Assembly (NCBI GenBank): GCA_022705325.1
Contig: JAKJER010000028.1
Location: 17,511-81,510, forward strand
Direction of reading: 5' to 3'
DNA: 64,000 nt
Source of the DNA: Planctomycetota bacterium
GTDB lineage: Bacteria; Planctomycetota; Phycisphaerae; SM23-33
The position numbers and the translations under genes are program-made. Numbering within the stretch: position 1 is the stretch's first letter; each line of letters opens with the position of its first letter. This document shows positions 51,412 through 59,921 of the stretch, in pieces. Under the pieces are notes generated by a model, which worked only from the letters and a program-made list of their open reading frames with translations, was not told where the DNA came from and searched no databases.

Positions 51412-53820
51412 TCAGCGCCGGCGTCGGCGGATATAGCCGCCCAGCGTGCCCAGGCCCAGGCCCAGCAGCGCCAGGCTCGCCGGCTCGGGGATGATCTGCA
51501 CCGCGCCGGTCGGGTCGCCCACAAGCGTGAACACGGCCGGGTCGAACGTGCTCAGGTTGCCCTCGGCCGCGAAGAGTTGCAGGTACGCGTTGCCGCCCCG
51601 CTCGAACCACAGCAGGTCGATGGGATACTGCCCGGCCGTGGGGAAGTTGAACAGCATCAGGCGGGGGTTGCCCGTTCCGGTGTTGGAGTAGGTCGTGCCG
51701 CCGATGGTCAGCTCGAACCCGTCGTCGTGCGTGAGGGCGAAGGTGTAGTCGCCCGCAGTCGGGATGAACAGCGAACCGCTGGCCAGCAGGGCGAAATCGT
51801 CGTCGGCCGAGCCGGTGTCGGTCAGGAAGGGGTGGCGAACGACGTGCCCTTGCCCGCCGCCGGCCTGCGGATCGCTGAAGCTGATCCCGTGGACCAGGGC
51901 CGAGCCCTCGGCCGCGATCGCCGCGTCGCCCGGGGCCAACTCCATCAGCTCCCGGGCCTTGGCCAGGGAGTTGACCTGCCCGAACACGCCACTGTTGGCC
52001 CGCCGTTCGCGAACGACCAGGTGTCCCTCGGCGGGCGTGTCGTACTCGGACGCGAAGCCCATGACCGTGTCGGTGCTGCCCAGGGTCGAGCCGGCGCGGT
52101 TGTCGTTCCACAACGCGTCGCCGCGAATCACCCCGGCATCCTCGCCGCCGGAGTCGTTGGGCTCGCCGCTGGCCCAGTTGCGGTAGGTCATCGGCTCGCC
52201 CGTGACCCACACCCACCCGTCGCCGCGGTTGCCCGCGGGCGGATAGGCGCTGCCGCTGGTGTTGCCCGCCTCGGCGCTTCCCAGGGCCGTCGGGTCCCAC
52301 CCGTCTATCGCGCTGGCGGTGGTGGCGTCGGTCATTCCGATCCACAGGTCACCGCTGCCGGAGGCCCGCACGGCATAGTTCTCCGCCGCCGAACCGATCG
52401 TCGCCAAGTGCCCGATCTGCCCCGCGTGCTGGCGCTGCTCGGCCGCGATACGCGCCTCGTCCCACGTCAACTGCGTGGTCACCGTCTCGAAGAAGTGCCC
52501 GGTCATCGGGTCGTACTTCGCGTTGCTCGCCTTCCAGAAGCCCTTGAAGTTCGGCTTGGACGTCAGGGCGGTGTCGTACTCCACGACGGAGCGGTTCATG
52601 GCCGGGTTGTCGCCCTGATCGCTGCCCATGGTCGAACCGCCGTTGTGGTCGTTCCACTGCCCGTTGGTCAGCATCTGGGCGATGTCTTCCTCGCCCGAGT
52701 TGTTGGGCTCGCCGCTGTTCCAGTTGCTGTAGGGGATCGCGACGTTGGGCTGGTCCACCCACCGCCAGCCGTTGGTGGGGCTGTTGCCCGCCTCGCTCGT
52801 GCCGAGCGTCGTCTGGAAGTTCACGCCGTCGATCTGGCTGGTGCCCGTGCTGTCGGTCAAGCCGATGACCACCGTGCCGCTGGCCAGCTTGGCCACCGTG
52901 GCGTTCTCGGCGGCGTCCTTGATGCTGGCCAGATGGCCGCTCACGCCCATCAGCGTGCTGGCGGCCGCGTTGGCCCGGTGCTGGTCCCACGTGGTCACGC
53001 TGGGAATCTTGGCGTACACGTTCCACGTGCCGCCGGCCCCGTGCTGGCCCGCCAGCAGCAGCGTGCCCGGCGGGAGCTGCACGTCCGCCGCCGCGGGCAG
53101 GGCGGCCGGGTCGCCTCCCGCAGCCAGGTGGGCCACCTGGTTGGCGGCAAGCCCCGCGTTGTAGATGGCCACGTCGTCCAACTTGACGCGGGCGAAGTAG
53201 CCCACGCTGGGCGTGCCGCCGCCGCTGTTGTCGCGGGCGCCGAGCACCACCAGGCTGTCGGTGTTGCCGATCGAGCCCGAGACGAAGTCGCTGCGCTCCA
53301 GCGCGCCGTCGACGTACAGGTCCTTGGTCCACCCGTTGTACGTGCCCACGACGTGCTTCCAGTTGGAGTTGTTGATGTTGCTGGTGCCCTGCGGGTCGTC
53401 CGTGCCGATCCCGCGGGTCGTGAAGGCGGCGTTGTTCGAGCTGCTGTACCGGCGGAGCTGCCAGCCCTGGCCCGACTCGCCCCGCTTGGAGACGAACGGT
53501 TCCCAGCCTCCGTCGGGGAAGCCTTTGGCCCACGTCGAGACCGTCAGGCCGTAGCGCAGGTCGAAGGGGGCCTCGGCCCCGGCGCTGTCGATGATGGCGT
53601 AGTGGTCGCCCGCCGTGAGATTCAGGGACTTGCCCCCGCCCAGGGCGGCTGGCACGTCGGTGTCATAGCTGCCGCCCACCAGCGTGCCGTTGTAGCCGTT
53701 GACGCTGGAGTCGTTGATGGTGTTGTCGTTAAAAGTCCAGTAGCCAACCAGGTCCGCCTGCAAGCTGCCGCACGACAACAGCAGACCGACCACCGATAGG
53801 ATGATTCTTCCCTTCCTCAT
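51412..53820 (-). CDS. PEP-CTERM-sorted protein with LamG, two C-type-lectin-like and PA14-like domains
   Basis: An 802-residue protein; the ATG at 53820 has CAGGAGAA upstream and opens a signal peptide (RIILSVVGLLLSCGSLQA). Order: LamG (about 25-235, DLVGYWTFNDNTINDSSVNG, VAIYNAGLAANQVAHLA); first lectin-like domain (about 265-430, HLASIKDAAENATVAKL, YSNWNSGEPNNSGEEDIAQM); second (about 440-600, HLATIGSAAENYAVRA, YRNWASGEPNDSGGEDAGVI); PA14-like jelly roll (about 620-770, FIPTAGDYTFALTHDDGFELTI). The C-terminal tag IPEPASLALLGLGLG plus a membrane segment and RRRRR is a PEP-CTERM signal recognised by exosortase. WNSGEPN/WASGEPN are typical sugar- and calcium-site motifs. Role inferred: surface glycan binding or matrix. 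Confidence 0.9.
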   Translation of the reverse strand: MRKGRIILSVVGLLLSCGSLQADLVGYWTFNDNTINDSSVNGYNGTLVGGSYDTDVPAALGGGKSLNLTAGDHYAIIDSAGAEAPFDLRYGLTVSTWAKGFPDGGWEPFVSKRGESGQGWQLRRYSSSNNAAFTTRGIGTDDPQGTSNINNSNWKHVVGTYNGWTKDLYVDGALERSDFVSGSIGNTDSLVVLGARDNSGGGTPSVGYFARVKLDDVAIYNAGLAANQVAHLAAGGDPAALPAAADVQLPPGTLLLAGQHGAGGTWNVYAKIPSVTTWDQHRANAAASTLMGVSGHLASIKDAAENATVAKLASGTVVIGLTDSTGTSQIDGVNFQTTLGTSEAGNSPTNGWRWVDQPNVAIPYSNWNSGEPNNSGEEDIAQMLTNGQWNDHNGGSTMGSDQGDNPAMNRSVVEYDTALTSKPNFKGFWKASNAKYDPMTGHFFETVTTQLTWDEARIAAEQRQHAGQIGHLATIGSAAENYAVRASGSGDLWIGMTDATTASAIDGWDPTALGSAEAGNTSGSAYPPAGNRGDGWVWVTGEPMTYRNWASGEPNDSGGEDAGVIRGDALWNDNRAGSTLGSTDTVMGFASEYDTPAEGHLVVRERRANSGVFGQVNSLAKARELMELAPGDAAIAAEGSALVHGISFSDPQAGGGQGHVVRHPFLTDTGSADDDFALLASGSLFIPTAGDYTFALTHDDGFELTIGGTTYSNTGTGNPRLMLFNFPTAGQYPIDLLWFERGGNAYLQLFAAEGNLSTFDPAVFTLVGDPTGAVQIIPEPASLALLGLGLGTLGGYIRRRRR

Positions 53821-53886
53821 CGTAGTTCTCCTGAGAACAAGGTGACATGTCGGCGCCCGGGGCCTCGCATGCCCGGGCCTATATCC

Positions 53887-53914
53887 AGTATACGACACAT
53901 GCCCGATGCGCCAA
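53887..53914 (-). promoter_or_regulatory. Candidate sigma-70-type promoter of the PEP-CTERM gene
   Basis: On the minus strand, TTGGCG (53914-53909) and TATACT (53892-53887) are separated by 16 bp, giving a start near 53880 and a leader of about 60 bases before the ATG at 53820. Both boxes have one or two mismatches to consensus. Confidence 0.45.
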
Positions 53915-54076
53915 GTACGGAATTACCCTTAGCGAAAAAACGGTGCGGCGCAGGGGTCTGCCGGACATATGCCCTCCGGCTGTCGGGGCGGGATGGCGAG
54001 GTCCGCATCGAGACGGGACGAGCCGTTTTCGACAGGCAAAGCCCTTCCGCGCGCGGTCGTCTTCATCGATCGACGG

Positions 54077-57000
54077 TCAATTGAACCGCGTGACGGCCTC
54101 GCTGGACGGGCCGGCGTTGATGAGTTGCCCCTGGCGCGGCGGGGCGGGGCGGCGGTAACCGTTGGCGAACTTGCCGCGCCCGTTGCCGTTGGACGGCTGG
54201 GGCCTGGCCTCGAGACGCAGGTGCTTCTGGTCGCCCAGCAATTCCACCAGCTCGTCCACCAGTTCGCTCGTGGGGGTGACGGAGTGTCTGGCGTCCAGGC
54301 GAAGCTGGACGATCGTGTCCGGGCGGGTCGCGGGCCGCACGTGCAGGCAGACCGGGCAGTCGCCCTTGTGGCGTCCCAGCACGTCGCGGACCTTCTCGAA
54401 CATCTCGTTGGTCGTGCCCACGGGCGTGAACAGGTGGACCTTTCCGGTCAGCGTGGGCAAGGCCCGGTCGATCGGGATGACCTCGTCGACCAGGATGTTC
54501 GGCCGCTCGCGGCTGCGGTCGACCTGCCCGCGGATGAACACGATGGCCTCGACGGCCAGCAGGCTGCCGTACTTCTCGTAGTTGTCCGGGAAGATCACCG
54601 CGTCGCACTTGCCGTAGGTGTCTTCCACGGTGAGCATGGCCATCTTCCGCCCGTCCTTCTTGGTGACGGTGTGGCGGACGGAGGCGATCATGCAGCCGAT
54701 GGTGACGGCCATCCGGTCCGGGCAGTCTTCCAGGCCGCTGAGCTTGACGCCCTCGGGCAGCGAGAGACTGATCAACTCGCGGGCGTAGTGCACCAGCGGG
54801 TGGGAGGAGACGTAGAAGCCGAGGGTGTCCTTCTCGGCCCGCAGCAGCTCGCTCTCCGACCAGGGCTCGACCTTGGGGAACTTGGGTCGCTGGGCGGTCT
54901 CGCCCCCGCCGAATCCCTCCGCGCCGAAGAAGCTCATCTGCCCGCTGCGGCGGTCGGAGGCGGCCTGCTGGCCCAGTTCGATGGCGTTCTCGACGGCGGC
55001 GATCATTTCCGGGCGGGTGGCGCCGAGGCTGTCGAACGCCCCGCATTTGATCAGGGCCTCGATGGTCGCCTTGTTCACCGCCCGCAGGTCCACGTGCTCG
55101 CAGAAATGGTAGAGGTCGCCGAAACGCCCCGCCTCCTGGCGGGCGGCCAGGATCGCCTCCACCGCCTTCACGCCGATGCCCTTGACGGCCGCCAGCCCGA
55201 ACCGCACCCGCTCGCCGTCGACGGTGAAGTCGCTGGCCGACGTGTTGATGTCCGGCGGGGAGATCTTCACGCCCATCCGGTCGGCCTCGGCCATGTACTG
55301 CACGACCTTGTCCGTGTCGGACGATTCGAAGGTCAGCGTGGCGGCCAGGAACTCCCGCGGGTGGTGACGCTTGAAGTAGGCCGTCTGGTAGGCCACGATC
55401 GCATAGCGCGTGGAGTGGGCCTTGTTGAAGCCGTATCCGGCGAACTTGAGGATCAGGTCGAAGAGCTGCTCGGCATCCTTCTCGGAGATGCCGTTCTGCC
55501 CGGCGCCGGTGAGGAAGTTGGGCTTCTCGGCCGCGATCTCCTTCTCCTTCTTCTTCGAGATCGCCTTGATGAGCGTCAGCGCGCGGTTGAGGGGCAGCTT
55601 GCCCAGGCGGTTGAGCACCTGCATGACCTGCTCCTGGTAGGCCATGATGCCGTACGTCTCGGCCAGGATGTCGTCGACCAGGGCATGGACCGAGGGGATC
55701 TCCTCCGTGCCGTTCTTCCGGTTGCAGTAGGAGGGGATGAGGTCCATGGGCCCGGGGCGGTACATGGCGTTGGCGGCGATGAGTTCCTCGATGCGCCCGG
55801 GCTGCATCTGGAGCAGGACGTTCTTCATGCCGTCGGACTCGAACTGGAACACGCCGTCGGTCTGTCCGCGCCGGAACAGCTCGTAGACCTCCTGGTCGTC
55901 CAGGGGGATGGCCTCGGGGTCGACGTCGACGCCGGTGCGCCTGGCCACCAGCTCGCGGGCGCGCTGGATGATCGTCAGCGTCCGCAGGCCCAGGAAGTCC
56001 ATCTTCATCAGCCCGGCTTTTTCGCACGTGGGCCCGTCCCACTGGGTGATCACGTCGTCGCTGTCGCTCTGCTTGTAGAGCGGGACGAGGTCCTCCAGCG
56101 GCTCCTGGGCGACCACCACGCCCGCCGCGTGCACGCCCGCGTGGCGGGCCAGGCCCTCCAGGCTCAGCCCGTAGTCGATGAGTTCCTTGACCTTCGGGTC
56201 CTCGTCGACCATCCGCTTGAGGTCGGGCTCGGCCTCCAGCGCCGACGCCAGCGTCACCTTCGGGCCGTCGGGCACCTTCTTGGCGATCACGTCCACTTCG
56301 CCCAGGGGCACCCCCATGGCCCGCCCCACGTCGCGGACGACGGCCTTGGCCTTCAGCGTCCCGTACGTGATGATCTGGGCCACGTGACCGTACTTCTTGC
56401 GGACGTAGTCGATGACCTTCGAGCGGCCCTCCTGGCAGATGTCGATGTCGATGTCGGGGTCTTCCTTCCGCTGGGGGTCGGTGAACCGCTCGAAGAGCAG
56501 CCCGTAGCGGATGGGATCGACGTCGGCGACGCCCAGGCAGTAGCCCAGCAGGGTGGCCACGCCGCTGCCCCTGGGGGCCGCGGGGATCGAGTTGGCCCGG
56601 GCGTACTGCACGAAGTCGTTGACGATGAGGAAATACGAACTGTAGCCCTTGTCGGCGATGACCTTCAGCTCCCACTCCAGGCGTTCGACGTAGGCGTCGG
56701 GGGCGCCGCCCGGGAAGCGGCGCTTGAGCCCCTCGTAGGCCATCTTGCGAAGGTGCGCGTCGTCGGTGGTGCCCTCGGGTACGGGGAACGCGGGCAGGTG
56801 CTTGGCCTTGAAGTCCAGCTTCACGTCGCACATTTCCGCGATGCGGAGCGTGGCGTCGGCGGCGCCGGGGAACTCCGCCATCGCCAGGCGCATTTCGGCG
56901 GGGCTCTTGAGGTACAGCTCCGGCGAGTAGTCCAGGGCGGACTCCGCCAGCGTCTTGCCCGTGGAAATCGCCGTCAGCACGCGGTGGGCGGGCTTGTCCT

Positions 57001-57655
57001 GGCGGCGGAGGAAGTGCACGTCGTTGGTGCCCACGACGCTCACGCCGAGGTCCTTGGCCAGGGTGACCAGGTGGGGGTTCACGGCGTCCTGGTCGGCTAT
57101 TCCCTGGTTCTGGACCTCGATGAAGAAGCGGTCGGCTCCGAAGATGTCGAGGTACTCGCCCGCGATCTGGCGGGCCTTGTGCGGCTGGCGCGACAGCAGG
57201 GCGGCGGGCACCTCGCCGCCCAGGCAGGCGGTGGTGCAGATCAGCCCGGCGTTGAACTGGCTCAGCAGCTCGCGGTCCACGCGGGGACGGTAGTAGAAGC
57301 CCTCGAGATACGACCGGCTGGAGAGGCGCAGGAGGTTCTTCCAGCCTTCGAGGTTCATCGCCAGCAGCAGCAGGTGGTAGGAGGCGGTCTGCGGGTTGCC
57401 CATCGAGCGGTCGTGGCGGGTGGTGGGGGAGATGTACGCCTCCAGCCCCAGGATCGGCTTGATGCCCGCGCCGGTCATCGTGTTGTAGAACTCGACCGCC
57501 CCGAACAGGTTCCCGTGGTCGCTGATGGCCAGGGCGTCCATGCCGGCTTCCTTGGCCGCCTTGGCCAGGTCCTTCATGCGGCAGCCCCCGTCGAGCAGAG
57601 AGTAGTGCGTATGCACGTGCAGGTGTACGAATCCATCCTTGGCTTGAGCGTCCAT
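54077..57655 (-). CDS. dnaE: DNA polymerase III subunit alpha
   Basis: The 1192-residue catalytic subunit of the replicative polymerase (C-family). The PHP domain begins at VHLHVHTHYSLLDG (about 10-22) and has AISDHGNLFG. The palm catalytic aspartates are in DPDIDIDICQEGR near residue 400, with GSGVATLLGYCLGV before it. FVHAAGVV-like text is present as ARHAGVHAAGVVVAQ, and MAYQEQVMQVL, KAHSTRYAIVAYQTAYFKRHHP and the C-terminal OB-fold region (AVTIGCMIASVRHTVTKKDGRKMAMLTVED) complete the DnaE1 layout. Length is normal. It is preceded by an inverted pair of heptad arrays. No intein or frameshift was seen. Confidence 0.97.
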   Translation of the reverse strand: MDAQAKDGFVHLHVHTHYSLLDGGCRMKDLAKAAKEAGMDALAISDHGNLFGAVEFYNTMTGAGIKPILGLEAYISPTTRHDRSMGNPQTASYHLLLLAMNLEGWKNLLRLSSRSYLEGFYYRPRVDRELLSQFNAGLICTTACLGGEVPAALLSRQPHKARQIAGEYLDIFGADRFFIEVQNQGIADQDAVNPHLVTLAKDLGVSVVGTNDVHFLRRQDKPAHRVLTAISTGKTLAESALDYSPELYLKSPAEMRLAMAEFPGAADATLRIAEMCDVKLDFKAKHLPAFPVPEGTTDDAHLRKMAYEGLKRRFPGGAPDAYVERLEWELKVIADKGYSSYFLIVNDFVQYARANSIPAAPRGSGVATLLGYCLGVADVDPIRYGLLFERFTDPQRKEDPDIDIDICQEGRSKVIDYVRKKYGHVAQIITYGTLKAKAVVRDVGRAMGVPLGEVDVIAKKVPDGPKVTLASALEAEPDLKRMVDEDPKVKELIDYGLSLEGLARHAGVHAAGVVVAQEPLEDLVPLYKQSDSDDVITQWDGPTCEKAGLMKMDFLGLRTLTIIQRARELVARRTGVDVDPEAIPLDDQEVYELFRRGQTDGVFQFESDGMKNVLLQMQPGRIEELIAANAMYRPGPMDLIPSYCNRKNGTEEIPSVHALVDDILAETYGIMAYQEQVMQVLNRLGKLPLNRALTLIKAISKKKEKEIAAEKPNFLTGAGQNGISEKDAEQLFDLILKFAGYGFNKAHSTRYAIVAYQTAYFKRHHPREFLAATLTFESSDTDKVVQYMAEADRMGVKISPPDINTSASDFTVDGERVRFGLAAVKGIGVKAVEAILAARQEAGRFGDLYHFCEHVDLRAVNKATIEALIKCGAFDSLGATRPEMIAAVENAIELGQQAASDRRSGQMSFFGAEGFGGGETAQRPKFPKVEPWSESELLRAEKDTLGFYVSSHPLVHYARELISLSLPEGVKLSGLEDCPDRMAVTIGCMIASVRHTVTKKDGRKMAMLTVEDTYGKCDAVIFPDNYEKYGSLLAVEAIVFIRGQVDRSRERPNILVDEVIPIDRALPTLTGKVHLFTPVGTTNEMFEKVRDVLGRHKGDCPVCLHVRPATRPDTIVQLRLDARHSVTPTSELVDELVELLGDQKHLRLEARPQPSNGNGRGKFANGYRRPAPPRQGQLINAGPSSEAVTRFN

Positions 57656-57682
57656 GGCAGGGACTATATCAGGGGCGAGAGG

Positions 57683-57781
57683 AATTGTCGATTTTCGATT
57701 TGCGATTGTCGATTTGCGGTCGGTGTTGGTAGACCATCATCCATTCGACAATCGACAATCGACAATCGGCAATCGGCAATC
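57683..57781. repeat. Inverted pair of heptanucleotide arrays, unit GATTGTC / CGACAAT
   Basis: The left array at 57683-57717 has five 7-base units (AATTGTC, GATTTTC, GATTTGC, GATTGTC, GATTTGC). The right array at 57746-57780 has five units (CGACAAT three times, CGGCAAT twice), which are reverse complements of the left type. The spacer is 28 bp. The right array ends 2 bases before the ClC channel stop codon at 57783-57785. The pair can form a long hairpin in the dnaE upstream region. Confidence 0.85.
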
Positions 57782-57782
57782 C

Positions 57783-59711
57783 CTATTCGCTGGCCGTCTC
57801 GTCCTCGGCCTGGCCTTCTTCGTGCCCGCGGAGTTGGAGGTTGTAGGCCGCCAGGATCTCCCGCCGCCCCAGCATGCCCATGATCCGCCGCGAGCCGTCG
57901 TCGGCGATCACGGGCAGTTCCTCGTAGGGCAGGCGGGCGAACTCCCACATCGCCGCCGACAGGTCCGTGTCCGGGCGCAGCGGCTGGACGCCCGGGATCA
58001 CCAGGTCCTGGGCAATGGCCAGGCTGCCCATCTGGCGCTCGTAGAGAAACTCGCGGACGTCGTTGATCCCGAACAGGCCCACGTACAACCCCTCGGCGTC
58101 CACCACGGGGAAGACCGTCTGCGTCGTCCGGGTGATCAACTGCTGGATCGCCGGCATGGGCGTGTCGGTCGAAACGGTGTCGAAGCCCGCCCGCTCAGCC
58201 GGCAGGATCTCCCGCACCGTCTTGCCCTTGAGCACGTTGATGATGAAGTCGCTGCGGTGGGCGGGCGACTGGATGCGCGTCTTGACTTGCTCGCGATAGA
58301 TCGACCACGGGCGGCTGAGCAGGTACGCCAGCGCCGCCACCCACATGGCGGGCAGGAGCAATTCGTAGCCGGCTGTCAGCTCGCTGACCATGATGATCGT
58401 CGAGACCGGCGTCTTGGCGGCGGCGGAGAAGAAGCTGGCCATGCCCAGGATGACGAACGCCTCGGGCTGGGGCGCCGCGGAGGGCAGGTAGTGATGGAAC
58501 AGCAGCCCGACCGCGCCGCCCAGGCTGCCTCCGATGACCATCGAGGGCCCGAACACGCCGCCCGAGCCGCCCGAGCCGATGGTCAGCGAGGTGGTCAGCA
58601 GCTTGCCCAGCCCCACCACCGTCAGCACCAGCACCCCGCTCCACAGCGCGTACGGCGTGCGTCCGACCAGCGTATCCTGAAGCAGCCCATACCCGAACGA
58701 CAGCACGTTGAGGCTGTGCTGCTGCGCCCGCGGGCCCACGCCGGCCAGGGCGTAGTACGCGCCCAGCCCCACCAGCCCCGTCAGCAGGGCGCCCACCATC
58801 GGCCTGAAGTGCTTGGGCAGGGGCAGGCGGGCGAACAAGGCCGTGATGCCGTAAAAGCCCCGCACGTACAGCCAGGACGCGCCCACCATCAGCACGGCCA
58901 GGACCGTCAGCGGGACCAGCAGGGCCGGGTTGTCGAACTTCAGCCCCACGACCACCATGAAGATCGGGTCGAAGTGCGATTCCGCGGCGAAGACGCCGCG
59001 CATCGACAGCCCGAACGTGCAGTAGGCCACCGTGCAGGCGATGAACGCCGGGATCAGCGCTTCGGCCTCGAAGTCCTCCTCGCGGTACATCACCTCGATG
59101 GCAAAGATGGCCCCCGCCAGCGGCGCGCGAAAGATCGCCGCGATTCCCGCCCCCAGCCCCGCCGCCAACAGGATCCGCCGCTCGTATTCCGACAGCCTCA
59201 GCCGCACCGCCAGCAGCGAGCCGAACCCCGCCCCGATCTGAGCGATGGGCCCCTCGCGACCGCCCGAGCCCCCCGTGCCGATCGTCACCGCCGAGGCCAC
59301 GATCTTCACCAGCGGCACGATCGGGCGGATCAGGCCGCGGTTGCGGTGGTACGCCCGGATGGCTGCGTCCGTGCCGTGTCCCTCCGCCTCGGGGGCCAGG
59401 GTGTACACGATCAGCCCGCTGATCAACCCGCCCGCCGAAATCACCGCCAGCAGCATCCAGGGCGAGAACCCCCCCAGCAGCGTCGCAGCCGGCGCCTTCA
59501 GCACCTCGACCTCATTGATCGGCCCGCCGGGAGAATAGCCGGCCAAGAAACCCAGCCCGCCTTTGACCACCACCCCGCTGAGCACCTGGAAGGCCACCGC
59601 CCCCAGCCCGGCTACTATCCCCACCAGCGCCGCCAAGCCGATCAGCCGGGCCAATAACCGAAACTGGCCCACCCGTACGGGCAACAAGTCCTCTGTGTGT
59701 CTTTGTGTCAT
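57783..59711 (-). CDS. ClC-family chloride channel/antiporter with CBS pair
   Basis: About 642 residues from the ATG at 59711 (an in-frame GTG at 59777 is less likely). The membrane region (about 25-440) carries the selectivity motifs GTGGSGGREGPIAQIG, with the gating Glu in GREGP, and GSGGSGGVFGPS. The cytoplasmic C-terminus (about 490-620) holds two CBS domains (DTPMPAIQQLITRTTQTVFPVVDAEG and ELPVIADDGSRRIMGMLGRREIL), which often bind adenosine nucleotides to gate transport. The gating glutamate favours a H+/Cl- exchanger or channel; no fluoride-type signature was noted. It sits upstream of dnaE on the same strand, but the heptad arrays separate them. Confidence 0.93.
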   Translation of the reverse strand: MTQRHTEDLLPVRVGQFRLLARLIGLAALVGIVAGLGAVAFQVLSGVVVKGGLGFLAGYSPGGPINEVEVLKAPAATLLGGFSPWMLLAVISAGGLISGLIVYTLAPEAEGHGTDAAIRAYHRNRGLIRPIVPLVKIVASAVTIGTGGSGGREGPIAQIGAGFGSLLAVRLRLSEYERRILLAAGLGAGIAAIFRAPLAGAIFAIEVMYREEDFEAEALIPAFIACTVAYCTFGLSMRGVFAAESHFDPIFMVVVGLKFDNPALLVPLTVLAVLMVGASWLYVRGFYGITALFARLPLPKHFRPMVGALLTGLVGLGAYYALAGVGPRAQQHSLNVLSFGYGLLQDTLVGRTPYALWSGVLVLTVVGLGKLLTTSLTIGSGGSGGVFGPSMVIGGSLGGAVGLLFHHYLPSAAPQPEAFVILGMASFFSAAAKTPVSTIIMVSELTAGYELLLPAMWVAALAYLLSRPWSIYREQVKTRIQSPAHRSDFIINVLKGKTVREILPAERAGFDTVSTDTPMPAIQQLITRTTQTVFPVVDAEGLYVGLFGINDVREFLYERQMGSLAIAQDLVIPGVQPLRPDTDLSAAMWEFARLPYEELPVIADDGSRRIMGMLGRREILAAYNLQLRGHEEGQAEDETASE

Positions 59712-59921
59712 GGGTGTCTGCCGACCAACATAGTGCGCCGCTACCGGCGTGGCAAGCGAGAATGCCCCCGCGAGCACGGATAGACGCCAGGCAAAGCCCC
59801 CCGCAAACGGGCAGCCCGGCCCCGCCCGGTCTTGGGGCGGCCGTTCCCTGTATCATTTTCCGTGCACAATCCGCTGTTCCGCTCGTTCTGCCAAGCGGTG
59901 TTCTCTTGTCAGGAGAGGTCC

